From: JABIBT01 sp964481835 | GTDB lineage: Archaea; Nanobdellota; Nanobdellia; SCGC-AAA011-G17; PNOQ01 | DNA: 48,751 bases | Assembly: GCA_964481835.1 (NCBI GenBank) | Contig: CAYZTT010000003.1 | Coordinates: forward strand, 1 to 48,751 | Direction of reading: 5' to 3' | In this document: positions 1-6,401 of the stretch, piece after piece | Layout: every line of letters begins with the position of its first letter | Position numbering within the stretch: the first letter of the stretch is position 1 | Program-made: the position numbers and the translations under genes | Notes under the pieces: model-generated | What the model saw: the letters and a program-made list of their open reading frames with translations, nothing else | Database searches by the model: none | What the model was told of the DNA's origin: nothing

Positions 1-141
1 TAAGAGCTGAAAGCATCTAAGCTCGAAGCATCCCTCAAAAAGAGATACTACAAGCACTCGCAGAAGACGAGTTTGATAGGAACGGCGTGTAAGTATTGAG
101 GTAACGAGATATTCAGCGTGCGTTTACTAATAGCTTGGAAA
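1..141 (+). rRNA. rrl: 23S rRNA, 3' end (partial)
   Basis: The window opens inside the last domain of the large-subunit rRNA. The near-universal segment GCTGAAAGCATCTAAGC is at about 6-22. It is followed by the GTTGATAGG-like block near 71-80, a GTGTAAG block near 87-93 and the terminal TACTAAT near 126-132, in the order seen in other 23S genes. The 5' part lies outside the window and the exact 3' end is estimated. No 5S rRNA or tRNA follows, so this rRNA operon seems to end with 23S. Confidence 0.9.
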
Positions 142-171
142 TTATCAGGTATGTCTTGTCTATGTATTTAT

Positions 172-187
172 CTCATTTCTTTTTTAA
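172..187 (+). terminator. Possible T-rich terminator after 23S rRNA
   Basis: A pyrimidine- and T-rich run ending in six Ts follows the 23S gene by about 35 bases. Archaeal RNA polymerase commonly stops at T tracts. No hairpin is evident. The run also sits just before the promoter-like TTAAATTTATTAATAG stretch of the next gene. Confidence 0.35.
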
Positions 188-225
188 ATGGTTAAATTTA
201 TTAATAGCCGGAGGCCTCGAAAATT

Positions 226-627
226 ATGGGAGAGGCACTATATAACTGGATGTTAGAGGATGTTGAGGATCCTAACTGGAATACCCGCTTAGCGCTTGTT
301 AGGGAAACTGCTGTCAGTGGTCACCCGATAGATCTAGTTGCTTGTTTGCATAGGGTTGTTTTGGCTGCTGTTGAAAGAGATGGTGGTTCTGTAGAGTTGT
401 TTACCAAGGCGGGACTTGCATTTAGAGAGTTGGCTAGATCTTTAGATGGAGGAGTAGATTGCGGGTATGCCGCAAGAGATAGTTTAAGACATTCTTTGGA
501 GTTTTATGCTGAGACCGGGCTACCTTTCAATTATGAGGGGTTGTCTCAAGGAGAGATTATGGAATATCTTAGAGATTTAGATTCGGATATTTCTTTAAAG
601 GAGTTAAGAATTTCTGTAGATAGTTAA
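226..627 (+). CDS. Hypothetical protein, 133 aa
   Basis: I do not recognise this protein. It looks soluble, acidic and mostly helical, with no signal peptide, membrane segment or Cys/His cluster. The ATG is preceded by a GGAGG ribosome-binding site about 11 bases upstream and by an AT-rich promoter (TTAAATTTATTAATAG) about 35 bases upstream, which supports this start. Codon choice (TTA/TTG leucine, AGA/AGG arginine) matches the housekeeping genes, so it is probably a real resident gene. It stands alone between the rRNA and a small membrane protein. Confidence 0.7.
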   Translation: MGEALYNWMLEDVEDPNWNTRLALVRETAVSGHPIDLVACLHRVVLAAVERDGGSVELFTKAGLAFRELARSLDGGVDCGYAARDSLRHSLEFYAETGLPFNYEGLSQGEIMEYLRDLDSDISLKELRISVDS

Positions 628-657
628 CTTTATTAATGTATTTGATATTTATTGATT

Positions 658-873
658 ATGGAGAAATGGGCTAAAGTTTTGGGGATAATTTCTATTGTCA
701 TTTTAGTATTTTTGACAGTGGTATCTTTGATAACTTTTGTTCAGGTTAGTTTACTTAATTGGGATTCAATGGGGATGCTAATTGTTGGATTTTCTATCTG
801 GGTAGGCGGCATAATCATTGCTTTATGGTTGCTTGGATTTTTGATTGCTTGGATTATTAAAAAGGTTAAATAG
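658..873 (+). CDS. Small membrane protein, 2 TM segments
   Basis: About 71 residues with two hydrophobic stretches (about 5-30 and 37-65) separated by a short loop, and a Lys-rich C-terminus. The ATG at 658 is preferred over the TTG two codons earlier because of its distance from the TATA-like CTTTATTAAT at about 628-638. No family was recognised. It could be a small two-helix integral membrane protein of unknown role. It lies just upstream of the RNase P RNA gene but has its own promoter. Confidence 0.6.
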   Translation: MEKWAKVLGIISIVILVFLTVVSLITFVQVSLLNWDSMGMLIVGFSIWVGGIIIALWLLGFLIAWIIKKVK

Positions 874-906
874 TTAAATTTATAAAGTGTATTCTGGAGT
901 ATATAG
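874..906 (+). promoter_or_regulatory. Promoter of RNase P RNA with a shared downstream element
   Basis: A TATA box (AATTTATAAAG, about 877-887) lies about 26 bases before the RNase P RNA 5' end at 910. Between them is TTCTGGAGTATATAG (892-906). Nearly the same element (TTCTGGAGTGTATAG) recurs at 4534-4548 after another TATA box with the same spacing, ahead of a probable small RNA. Confidence 0.7.
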
Positions 907-909
907 ATT

Positions 910-1208
910 GTAGGTAAGTGCCTGACTAACCTTTGAGGAGGAAAGTCCGCACACGAATATCGGTCGCTTTTTAAGTCGGGGAAACTCGAGGCAACCGTTC
1001 AGAAATGGCACGTCCTTGTGTTGTTAAACTATGAGGCTTGCGAAGTTCTCTGTGAGGAGGATAAGTTAACCAGCTGAGTAGACATAGGGGAACGATGAGA
1101 CAGCGGGGCACGACTTCGTGCAAGTTCGATTGGAACGCTTAGTCGAATGTCGGGATACACCGTCCATTCAAGTGGGGTGTTAACAGAATGCGGCTTACAC
1201 TTGCCTAC
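910..1208 (+). ncRNA. rnpB: RNase P RNA (archaeal)
   Basis: The catalytic RNA of RNase P, which trims the 5' leader of pre-tRNAs. The sequence shows the CR-I motif GAGGAGGAAAGTCCGC (935-950) and the CR-V motif ACAGAATGCGGCTTA (1183-1197). The ends pair as helix P1: GTAGGTAAGT (910-919) with ACTTGCCTAC (1199-1208). The size of about 300 nt is normal for an archaeal A-type RNA. The gene is immediately followed by the Sec61-beta promoter, so space is very tight. Both ends are defined by the P1 pairing. Confidence 0.95.
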
Positions 1209-1220
1209 ACTTTCTTTTCA

Positions 1221-1234
1221 AAAACTTTATAAAG
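1221..1234 (+). promoter_or_regulatory. Promoter of Sec61-beta/NAC operon
   Basis: AAAACTTTATAAAG is a strong BRE/TATA element, 12 bases past the RNase P RNA and about 25 bases before the ATG at 1255. It implies a very short leader or a leaderless transcript. It also shows that the longer upstream reading frame, which runs into RNase P RNA, is not the true start. Confidence 0.7.
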
Positions 1235-1254
1235 ACTTTATTTGTATTCATTCT

Positions 1255-1425
1255 ATGGCAAAAGATCAAGTGAAATTACCTTCCGGGATGGGGGGATTAG
1301 TTCAATATTATGACGAATATAAGAGCAAGATTGAGTTTAAACCAGGAACGGTTATTTTGTTTATAATCTTGGTTATTTTAATTGAAGTTTTATTGCACTT
1401 ATATGGAAATGTTATTTTTAGCTGA
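1255..1425 (+). CDS. secG: Preprotein translocase subunit Sec61-beta (SecG)
   Basis: A 56-residue tail-anchored subunit of the SecYE-beta protein-conducting channel in the cytoplasmic membrane. It has the usual archaeal order: a short N-terminal motif with LPSGMGGLVQYY, a lysine-containing linker with IEFKPGTV, then one TM segment (about 31-52). The length is typical. An in-frame ATG further upstream lies inside RNase P RNA and is rejected; the ATG at 1255 has a TATA box about 25 bases away. The alpha-NAC gene starts three bases after its stop, so the two genes probably share an mRNA. That pairing makes sense because both act on nascent chains. Confidence 0.92.
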   Translation: MAKDQVKLPSGMGGLVQYYDEYKSKIEFKPGTVILFIILVILIEVLLHLYGNVIFS

Positions 1426-1427
1426 AA

Positions 1428-1748
1428 ATGATGCCCAATATGAACCCTAGACAGATGCAGAAGATGATGAATAAGCTAGGTATGAAACAAGAAGAAATAC
1501 CTGCTTCTGAAGTAATTATCAAGGGCCCGAAGGACATTATTATTAAAAATCCGCATGTAACTAAGGTTAATATGATGGGCCAGGAAACTTATCAGATAAC
1601 TGGGGACGCTTCTGAAGGATCAGGAATTTCTAAGGATGATGTTTTGACTGTTGCTACGCAAGCTGGAGTGGATGAATCTGACGCTCAAAAAGCTTTAGAA
1701 GAAAGTAATGGTGATTTAGCTGAAGCCATTATGAAATTGCAAAAATAG
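1428..1748 (+). CDS. nac: Nascent polypeptide-associated complex protein (alpha-NAC)
   Basis: A 106-residue ribosome-associated chaperone that shields emerging chains. A Met/Gln/Lys-rich N-terminus with PNMNPRQMQKMMNKLG leads into a NAC beta-barrel (about 25-62, with VIIKGPKDIIIKNPHV and TYQITGDA). A C-terminal UBA-like helical domain (about 68-105) ends with an AI-MKLQK helix. Length and domain order match archaeal NAC, which works as a homodimer. It is coupled to secG by a three-base gap. Confidence 0.95.
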   Translation: MMPNMNPRQMQKMMNKLGMKQEEIPASEVIIKGPKDIIIKNPHVTKVNMMGQETYQITGDASEGSGISKDDVLTVATQAGVDESDAQKALEESNGDLAEAIMKLQK

Positions 1749-1782
1749 TTTTCTTTAAAAATAATAGTTAATTACCCTTATT

Positions 1783-2259
1783 GTGGAAGATTTTAAAGAT
1801 AGGTTCCAGGATTCTGTAAAACATTTGAAATTAGCTAGTCATATGTTGGGAGTTACTTATCCATTAGTTAAGGATCCAAGGATGTTTATTGGGATTCTTG
1901 AGAATCTGAGTAAATCCTTGAATGAATGCCTGGATAGTCTCTTATTGTATGAAAGGATGTACAAAAAGATTGGGCCGTATCCAGACAATTTTAATTCAAA
2001 ATTAGACCTTTTTAGGAGAATAATAAAAACTAGATATGACTTTGATGAAACATTGCCCCGGTTTATTTTTGAAATGGATCAATTAGTAAAGAACAGGCAG
2101 AAGGCCCCCGTGGAATTCTCTAGAAAAGGTGGATTTGTTATATGTGATTCAGAGTATAAGACCCGAATATTGAAAATTGAGGAGCTAAAAAGCTATATTT
2201 CAAAGGCAAAAGTTTTTATATTAAAAGTGCATAGTATTATTACACGGAGAACCCAGTAA
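1783..2259 (+). CDS. Helical protein of the MinD operon, partner 1
   Basis: A 158-residue, Lys/Leu-rich and apparently all-helical protein of unknown function, beginning with GTG. Its stop overlaps the ATG of the next gene (TAATG). The next gene encodes a protein of similar size and plan: an N-terminal amphipathic helix, a ~40-residue helix pair ending in a Leu-rich LDSLLLYE segment, a charged middle and a C-terminal helix. The two look like diverged duplicates. The third gene of the operon is a MinD/ParA-like ATPase, so these may be its partners or regulators (inference from position only). A HEPN-like helical fold is possible but no RxxxxxH motif is evident. Confidence 0.7.
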   Translation: MEDFKDRFQDSVKHLKLASHMLGVTYPLVKDPRMFIGILENLSKSLNECLDSLLLYERMYKKIGPYPDNFNSKLDLFRRIIKTRYDFDETLPRFIFEMDQLVKNRQKAPVEFSRKGGFVICDSEYKTRILKIEELKSYISKAKVFILKVHSIITRRTQ

Positions 2260-2696
2260 TGGATTTATTAGAAGATGCTAGAGAAGAGTTGAAGCGAGCC
2301 GATCATCTTGTTTACGTGAGCTTAAAATATACACGTACCTGCGATATTATAATGAATACGGTGAAGAGGCTCATTGAGTCTTGTAACTTTGTCATACTCG
2401 CTTTGCTCGAGAACCTAAGAGATAAACGTAAAATAGCCAGCATACCGGAGGGCGCGTTAAGCCGGGCAGAATTACTTTTGGAAAAGGATAAAAAATATAA
2501 GAATTATATTAAATTATATCAATTATTAAATAAAATCAAGGAATCTGAGTTTGATAGGCGTGAAGAGTATAGGAAACATGTTACTATGATTTGTCATTTG
2601 GATAGAAGAAATTTAGAGGTTAATGTTCCTACGTTAGAAGAATATTTTAATAAGACTAAAGAGTTTGTAGATATTGTGGAGGATGAGTTAGGTTGA
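2259..2696 (+). CDS. Helical protein of the MinD operon, partner 2
   Basis: A 145-residue charged, helical protein, probably a diverged paralogue of the preceding one. The position of the segment ending ILALLENL corresponds to LDSLLLYE in partner 1, and both end in a helix rich in acidic and Lys residues. It overlaps the upstream gene at TAATG and the downstream MinD gene at TTGA, so all three are translationally coupled. No TM segment or metal site was seen. The first ~60 codons contain several GC-richer codons than the rest, but nothing decisive. Confidence 0.72.
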   Translation: MDLLEDAREELKRADHLVYVSLKYTRTCDIIMNTVKRLIESCNFVILALLENLRDKRKIASIPEGALSRAELLLEKDKKYKNYIKLYQLLNKIKESEFDRREEYRKHVTMICHLDRRNLEVNVPTLEEYFNKTKEFVDIVEDELG

Positions 2697-3448
2697 CTGT
2701 AAAAGTTGGAATTTTGTCTGGGAAAGGAGGGGTTGGTAAAACTTCTACTGCAGTAAATATGGCTGCAGCATTATCTTATTTTGGTCGTGATGTTGTTGTT
2801 GTTGATGGGAATCTAAGTACCCCCAATGTTGGTTTACATTTAGGAGTTCCAGTTGTTCCAATTACTTTTCACGATGTTTTGAAAGGGAAAAATAGTTTAT
2901 TGGATTCTGTTTATTTACATCATTCTGGTTTGAAGATTGTTCCTGCAGGTTTATCTTTGCAAGATTTGAGGGATGTTAATCCAGAGAAGATGAAAAATGT
3001 TTTGCCTACATTGGATGGTTTGACTGATGTTGTTATAGTTGATGGTGCTGCAGGATTAGGTAGAGAAACTTTGGGAATAATGCAATCTGTTGATGAATTA
3101 ATTATTGTTACAAATCCTGAATTGCCTGCAGTTACTGATGCTTTGAAAACTATTCGATTGGCTGAAGAGATGGGCAAAAAAGTTAGAGGGGTAGTGTTGG
3201 CTAAATCTGGAGAGAATCATGATATTCCTACAGAGAATATTGAAGGTCTTTTGGAGAAGCCAGTTTTAGGGGAAATCCCGTATGATAAGGCAGTTCGTGA
3301 GAGCTTGATTAAAAGGTTGCCCGTTGTTTTTTCTCATCCGAAAAGTAAATCTGCGGTTGCATATAAAGAGGTTGTTGCTAACTTAGTGGGGATTGAATAT
3401 AGTGAGAAGGTTGAAGGCGGATTTTTTAGTAGGATTTTCAAAAGATAA
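2693..3448 (+). CDS. minD: MinD/ParA-family ATPase with membrane-targeting tail
   Basis: A 251-residue P-loop ATPase of the ParA/MinD family, which dimerises on ATP and positions proteins or complexes. The deviant Walker A GKGGVGKT is at residues 10-17, with the signature Lys11 and Lys16. Walker A' is VVVVDGNLSTPN with Asp38, and Walker B is DVVIVDGAAGLG. The C-terminus, GGFFSRIFKR, is a short amphipathic basic/aromatic stretch like the membrane-targeting sequence of bacterial MinD. Translation starts at TTG, overlapping the upstream stop. No MinC or MinE is nearby; the two overlapping upstream helical proteins are candidate partners. Confidence 0.88.
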   Translation: MTVKVGILSGKGGVGKTSTAVNMAAALSYFGRDVVVVDGNLSTPNVGLHLGVPVVPITFHDVLKGKNSLLDSVYLHHSGLKIVPAGLSLQDLRDVNPEKMKNVLPTLDGLTDVVIVDGAAGLGRETLGIMQSVDELIIVTNPELPAVTDALKTIRLAEEMGKKVRGVVLAKSGENHDIPTENIEGLLEKPVLGEIPYDKAVRESLIKRLPVVFSHPKSKSAVAYKEVVANLVGIEYSEKVEGGFFSRIFKR

Positions 3449-3478
3449 TTTTATAAATTTTGTTGGGTTTCTGTTTTT

Positions 3479-3748
3479 ATGAAAGCTAAGTATACTCCCG
3501 AAAATCTAGCAGATGATTACGTGTTTGTGATTTCTCCGGATGGCCGAGATTCCTTAGAATATTCGGGAAGAAGAAGAGTTGTTGTTTCAAATGGCCCATT
3601 ATTATTATCCCATTGGAGAGATAACGGGAATCTCCGAGGTTTAATGGTTGATGGGATGGATGATTCTATGCGAAATGCTCTGGAATTGGTACTGGGGCGC
3701 GGCAAAATTGCGGCCAGGGGAGAATTGGGTCAGACACAAGAGGTTTAG
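3479..3748 (+). CDS. Hypothetical protein, 89 aa
   Basis: A small soluble protein with no recognised family. It has a beta-rich first half (YVFVISPDGRDSLEYSG, RRRVVVSNGPLLLSHW) followed by a helix. A TATA-like TTTTATAAATTTT at about 3450-3462 lies about 20 bases before the ATG, fitting a leaderless transcript. Codon choice is like the neighbours. It stands between minD and a tRNA-His gene. Confidence 0.6.
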   Translation: MKAKYTPENLADDYVFVISPDGRDSLEYSGRRRVVVSNGPLLLSHWRDNGNLRGLMVDGMDDSMRNALELVLGRGKIAARGELGQTQEV

Positions 3749-3798
3749 TTATTGTCGAAAGTTTTAAAAGTTAGATTTCTGTCTTAATTTTGTTAATG

Positions 3799-3870
3799 GC
3801 GGTGGTAGTATAGTGGTTAGTACGGAGGCCTGTGGCGCCTCAGACCGGGGTCCGATTCCCCGTCACCGCT
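3799..3870 (+). tRNA. tRNA-His (GTG), copy 1, no C73 and no encoded CCA
   Basis: A full cloverleaf can be drawn. The acceptor pairs GCGGTGG with TCACCGC, the D arm is GTAT...GTAC, the anticodon stem GAGGC/GCCTC holds loop CTGTGGC (anticodon GTG at 3832-3834), and the T arm is CGGGG/CCCCG with loop TCCGATT. A G sits at -1 (3798), as expected for tRNA-His. The discriminator position is T (3870), followed directly by a T run and no CCA. Archaeal tRNA-His normally carries C73 opposite G-1, so this copy is unusual, and a second, canonical tRNA-His lies 800 bases downstream. Confidence 0.88.
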
Positions 3871-3875
3871 TTTTT
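3870..3875 (+). terminator. T-tract terminator after tRNA-His 1
   Basis: Six Ts start at the discriminator position of tRNA-His copy 1. Archaeal tRNA genes commonly end at such T runs. Confidence 0.5.
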
Positions 3876-3913
3876 ATCAAAAACTACTTAAATTAGAGAT
3901 TTAATTTATTGAT

Positions 3914-4516
3914 ATGAAACTTGCTTTATTAGTGCCTTATGTTGCTATGATTATTGGGCTTTATATTTTTAAGAGCGGATGGGTTGCTTTCATTCTTTAT
4001 CACCTTTTGATTTTAGGATTTTTAATTTATAGTAAGAAACTAAGTTCTTGGAGAAATATGTTTAAGGGATTTAATTTGGGTTTTGCTTTTGGATCCATAT
4101 TGTTTGGATTAATGGGGGGAGTAATATTATATTTTTTGAGTCCATATGCAGGAATAGAATCTAAATTATCGATTGTTCTTGCTTCACTTGGATTGACAGG
4201 AGGAATATGGTTGGCCTTTGTGATATACCACTTTTTGATAAACTCCTGGTTTGAGGAATTTTTCTGGAGAGATTATTTGGGCAGTGATAAGAAAGGATTT
4301 GCTTTTTCTGATTTCGTTTTTGCAGGGTATCATTTGTTGGTTTTGGCCTTATTTTTGTCTTGGCCTTGGTTAATACTCTCTTTTGGCATTTTATCTCTTG
4401 CTGCGTGGTTTTGGAGGTATCTCAGAAGGAAGTATAATGGTTTGCTAATGCCTATCTTATCTCATATTGCTGCGGACGCGAGTATAATGTTGGTAGCTTA
4501 TTTCATTTCAATATAG
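3914..4516 (+). CDS. CPBP-family intramembrane protease-like protein
   Basis: A 200-residue protein with six to seven hydrophobic segments. The three signatures of the CPBP (Abi/CAAX-type) family can be seen: EExxxR as Glu114-Glu115...Arg119 (EEFFWR), FxxxH ending at His140 (FAGYH), and H-x3-D with His184 and Asp188 (SHIAAD). Members are membrane metallo- or glutamic proteases acting on prenylated proteins or on membrane substrates; some bacterial members give bacteriocin self-immunity. The substrate here is unknown. A TATA-like ACTTAAATTAG is about 25 bases before the ATG. It lies between the two tRNA-His genes. Confidence 0.72.
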   Translation: MKLALLVPYVAMIIGLYIFKSGWVAFILYHLLILGFLIYSKKLSSWRNMFKGFNLGFAFGSILFGLMGGVILYFLSPYAGIESKLSIVLASLGLTGGIWLAFVIYHFLINSWFEEFFWRDYLGSDKKGFAFSDFVFAGYHLLVLALFLSWPWLILSFGILSLAAWFWRYLRRKYNGLLMPILSHIAADASIMLVAYFISI

Positions 4517-4520
4517 AAAG

Positions 4521-4548
4521 ATTTAAATATATGTTCTGGAGTGTATAG
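4521..4548 (+). promoter_or_regulatory. RNase-P-like promoter of a probable small RNA
   Basis: A TATA box (ATTTAAATATA, 4521-4531) is followed by TTCTGGAGTGTATAG (4534-4548). The latter matches the element downstream of the RNase P RNA TATA box (892-906) at 14 of 15 positions and at almost the same spacing. By analogy transcription should start near 4550. Confidence 0.55.
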
Positions 4549-4549
4549 G

Positions 4550-4620
4550 TTAAGATGGAAAGAATATTAACTGAGGATAATGCGCGGAGAAGCGCTGATT
4601 GTATTCATTGTTAATAGTCT
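4550..4620 (+). ncRNA. Probable small non-coding RNA
   Basis: This gene-free stretch follows an RNase-P-like promoter. It contains an exact inverted repeat TATTAAC (4565-4571) / GTTAATA (4610-4616) around a GCGC-GGAGAA-GCGC hairpin (4582-4595). CTGA occurs twice (4571-4574 and 4595-4598) with weak C-box-like AAGATGG (4552-4558) and AGGATAA (4574-4580) at 12-14 nt spacings. That is a C/D-box sRNA layout with imperfect boxes. It may also be a leader of the tRNA-His 2 transcript. The class is unresolved and the 3' end is a guess. Confidence 0.4.
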
Positions 4621-4669
4621 GGACTTTATTTCTAATTTGAACTTTTTTGTTTTAGATAGTTCTATGTAT

Positions 4670-4744
4670 GGCGGCGTTGGTTTAACGGTAGAACGTAGGA
4701 TTGTGGATCCTATAGTCCGGGTTCGATTCCCGGGCGCCGTCCCA
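4670..4744 (+). tRNA. tRNA-His (GTG), copy 2, canonical G-1/C73 with CCA
   Basis: Acceptor GCGGCGT pairs with GCGCCGT (including G1-U72 and U7-G66 wobbles). The D arm is GTTT...GAAC, the anticodon stem TAGGA/TCCTA carries loop TTGTGGA with anticodon GTG (4703-4705), and the T arm is CCGGG/CCCGG with loop TTCGATT. G at -1 (4670) faces C73 (4741), the identity pair for histidyl-tRNA synthetase, and CCA is encoded (4742-4744). The next gene is hisS itself, so tRNA and enzyme are adjacent. Confidence 0.93.
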
Positions 4745-4750
4745 TTTTTT
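4745..4750 (+). terminator. T-tract terminator after tRNA-His 2
   Basis: Six Ts follow the encoded CCA end directly, and the hisS TATA box begins at once after them. Confidence 0.5.
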
Positions 4751-4751
4751 C

Positions 4752-4780
4752 AAAACTTATTTAAATCTGTAAATTGGAGG
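4752..4780 (+). promoter_or_regulatory. hisS promoter and ribosome-binding site
   Basis: BRE/TATA-like AAAACTTATTTAAATC (4752-4767) precedes a GGAGG ribosome-binding site (4776-4780), eight bases before the ATG at 4789. This decides between that ATG and an in-frame ATG at 4774, which lies within the ribosome-binding region. Confidence 0.6.
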
Positions 4781-4788
4781 TTAATAGA

Positions 4789-5937
4789 ATGGAAACGGTA
4801 AAAGGATTTAAGGATTTTTTAGGAGAGGATGCGATTAAGAGGCAGAAGATAAAGGAAGTTTTAGTTAAGAACTTTAATTTGTATGGCTTTGAGCCAGCTG
4901 AGACCCCGATTGTGGAATATGAAGAATTTGTTAGGGGGGATAATGCTAATGATGAAGCCGTTTCTGATACTTTTAAATTAAAAGATAGAGGAAATCGGAA
5001 GTTAGCTTTGAGATATGAATTTACTTTTCAGTTGAAGAGGTTGGCTAAGAATAAGAAATTACCATCTAAAAGATACCAAATTGGAGAAGTTTTTAGGGAT
5101 GAGCCTATTTCGGGGAATAGATTTAGACAGTTTACACAATGCGATGTAGATGTTATTGGGTCTAGTATTAAAGATGAAGCAGAAATCTTGGCTTTGACAT
5201 TTAATGTTCTTAAGGAATTAGGAATTGATGCGGTTATTAATTTTAATAATAGGAAACTATTGAATGAGATTTTAGAGAAAGAAGGAGTTAAGAAAAAGGA
5301 AGAAGTTATTAGAGAGATTGACAAACTTGATAAGTTGTCTGAATCTGAAGTCAAGCAGAATCTAAAAAAGTTTAAGGCGGAGAATGTTTTATCAATATTT
5401 AAGAAACCTGAATCTTTTTTTGAGAAATATGGGTCTTTTGAAGAGGTTAAGAGTTTAAAGAAGCTTTGTGGATTTTATGGTGCAAAGATTAATTTTTTGC
5501 CTTCTTTAGCTAGGGGATTAAGTTACTATAATGGCAGTGTTTTTGAGATAAAAACTAAAGGAATAAAAGAGACTGTTTGTGCAGGGGGATCTTATTTAGT
5601 TGATGGATTTCAAAGCACAGGAATTTCTTTTGGTTTGGAAAGATTAAGTAAATTGGCTAAAGTTGATTTTGAAGATAACCGGGTTTTGGTTGTTGCTTTG
5701 AGTGAGAGCAAAGAACTGTTTAAGAATATACAGAAATTAAGAGATAATGGCATTAAATGTTCTGTTCTATTTGGCAAACCAAGCAAGGCACTGCAATATG
5801 CGAATAGTAAGGGTATAAAGTATGTGGTGTTTATAGGTGAGAAGGAACTCAAGAGTAAGAAGTTTATGCTGAAAGATATGATAAAAGGTAAAGAATCTAA
5901 TCTAGGTTTTGATGGATTAATAAAAAAATTAAAATAA
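4789..5937 (+). CDS. hisS: Histidyl-tRNA synthetase
   Basis: A class II synthetase that charges tRNA-His. From the chosen start it is 382 residues. It begins with the typical METVKGFKDFLGEDA, has motif 2 (VFRDEPISGNRFRQFTQCDVDV) in its usual place, and the histidine-specific RGLSYYNGSVFE motif. Motif 3 near the end of the catalytic domain is SFGLERL. A C-terminal Rossmann-like anticodon-binding domain (about 290-382) closes it. This is slightly short for the family, as in other reduced archaea. It lies 44 bases after a canonical tRNA-His gene, its own substrate. Confidence 0.95.
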   Translation: METVKGFKDFLGEDAIKRQKIKEVLVKNFNLYGFEPAETPIVEYEEFVRGDNANDEAVSDTFKLKDRGNRKLALRYEFTFQLKRLAKNKKLPSKRYQIGEVFRDEPISGNRFRQFTQCDVDVIGSSIKDEAEILALTFNVLKELGIDAVINFNNRKLLNEILEKEGVKKKEEVIREIDKLDKLSESEVKQNLKKFKAENVLSIFKKPESFFEKYGSFEEVKSLKKLCGFYGAKINFLPSLARGLSYYNGSVFEIKTKGIKETVCAGGSYLVDGFQSTGISFGLERLSKLAKVDFEDNRVLVVALSESKELFKNIQKLRDNGIKCSVLFGKPSKALQYANSKGIKYVVFIGEKELKSKKFMLKDMIKGKESNLGFDGLIKKLK

Positions 5938-5940
5938 AAA

Positions 5941-6219
5941 TTATTTTAGGTCTATTTCGAAACCTTTTGTGTGTTTTACGACTAAATTATATAGCCATGC
6001 AAACAATGCACCTAGTGCAAGTCCTAAAACTCCGTAGAATAATATACCTATTAGGATTGCGGATAATGCTGTAGCTCCAGTTACTTCTGCGGCAGCCGCT
6101 GCATCGAGAAATTTTATTAGAATGATTCCTAGTGTGGTTACTATAAAACCCATAATTGCAAGGACTATGCCCATCACTTTTGATGCAGGCCAAACACCTA
6201 TTTTTTTTATCTCTCTCAT
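5941..6219 (-). CDS. Small membrane protein, DUF3566-like
   Basis: 92 residues with two long hydrophobic segments (about 13-37 and 53-84). Between them is an Ala-rich loop (FLDAAAAAEVTGATALSAI). The N-terminal IGVWPASKVMGIV and the two-helix layout resemble DUF3566 membrane proteins, whose function is unknown; this is a weak assignment. Its ATG overlaps the stop of the upstream small membrane gene, and both follow scpA on the minus strand. It probably forms an operon with them. Confidence 0.65.
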   Translation of the reverse strand: MREIKKIGVWPASKVMGIVLAIMGFIVTTLGIILIKFLDAAAAAEVTGATALSAILIGILFYGVLGLALGALFAWLYNLVVKHTKGFEIDLK

Positions 6220-6401
6220 TTTTTACCTCCTTTTTTTGTTAAGAAATATACTAATGCTCCGATGACAAAAGTTAGAGCGATGAAAATAATCCATAGATTT
6301 GAGTGGTGCCTTTTTTTGTGCTCCACCATTATTGCGTCTGTTAACATCCATAGCCAGAATGGAATTCCAAGTATGAATATTATTCCGATAATCAAGTTCA
6401 T
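6216..6401 (-). CDS. Small membrane protein with PLDc_N-like domain
   Basis: 61 residues. A first TM segment (about 2-20) contains FWLWMLTDAI, then come a His/Lys-rich loop (EHKKRHHSNL) and a second TM segment with WIIFIALTFVIGALVYFL. This is the pattern of the short 'phospholipase D nuclease N-terminal' membrane domain, which often occurs alone and has no known enzymatic role. It overlaps scpA upstream and the next membrane gene downstream by four bases each, so the three are translationally coupled. Confidence 0.7.
   Translation of the reverse strand: MNLIIGIIFILGIPFWLWMLTDAIMVEHKKRHHSNLWIIFIALTFVIGALVYFLTKKGGKK

Noticed and set aside
1147..1254. In-frame 36-codon extension of Sec61-beta
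   Set aside because: It runs through the conserved 3' part of RNase P RNA and the TATA box at 1221-1234; the ATG at 1255 gives a normal-length protein.
4580..4801. 73-codon plus-strand frame
   Set aside because: It covers tRNA-His 2 and the hisS promoter and resembles no protein.
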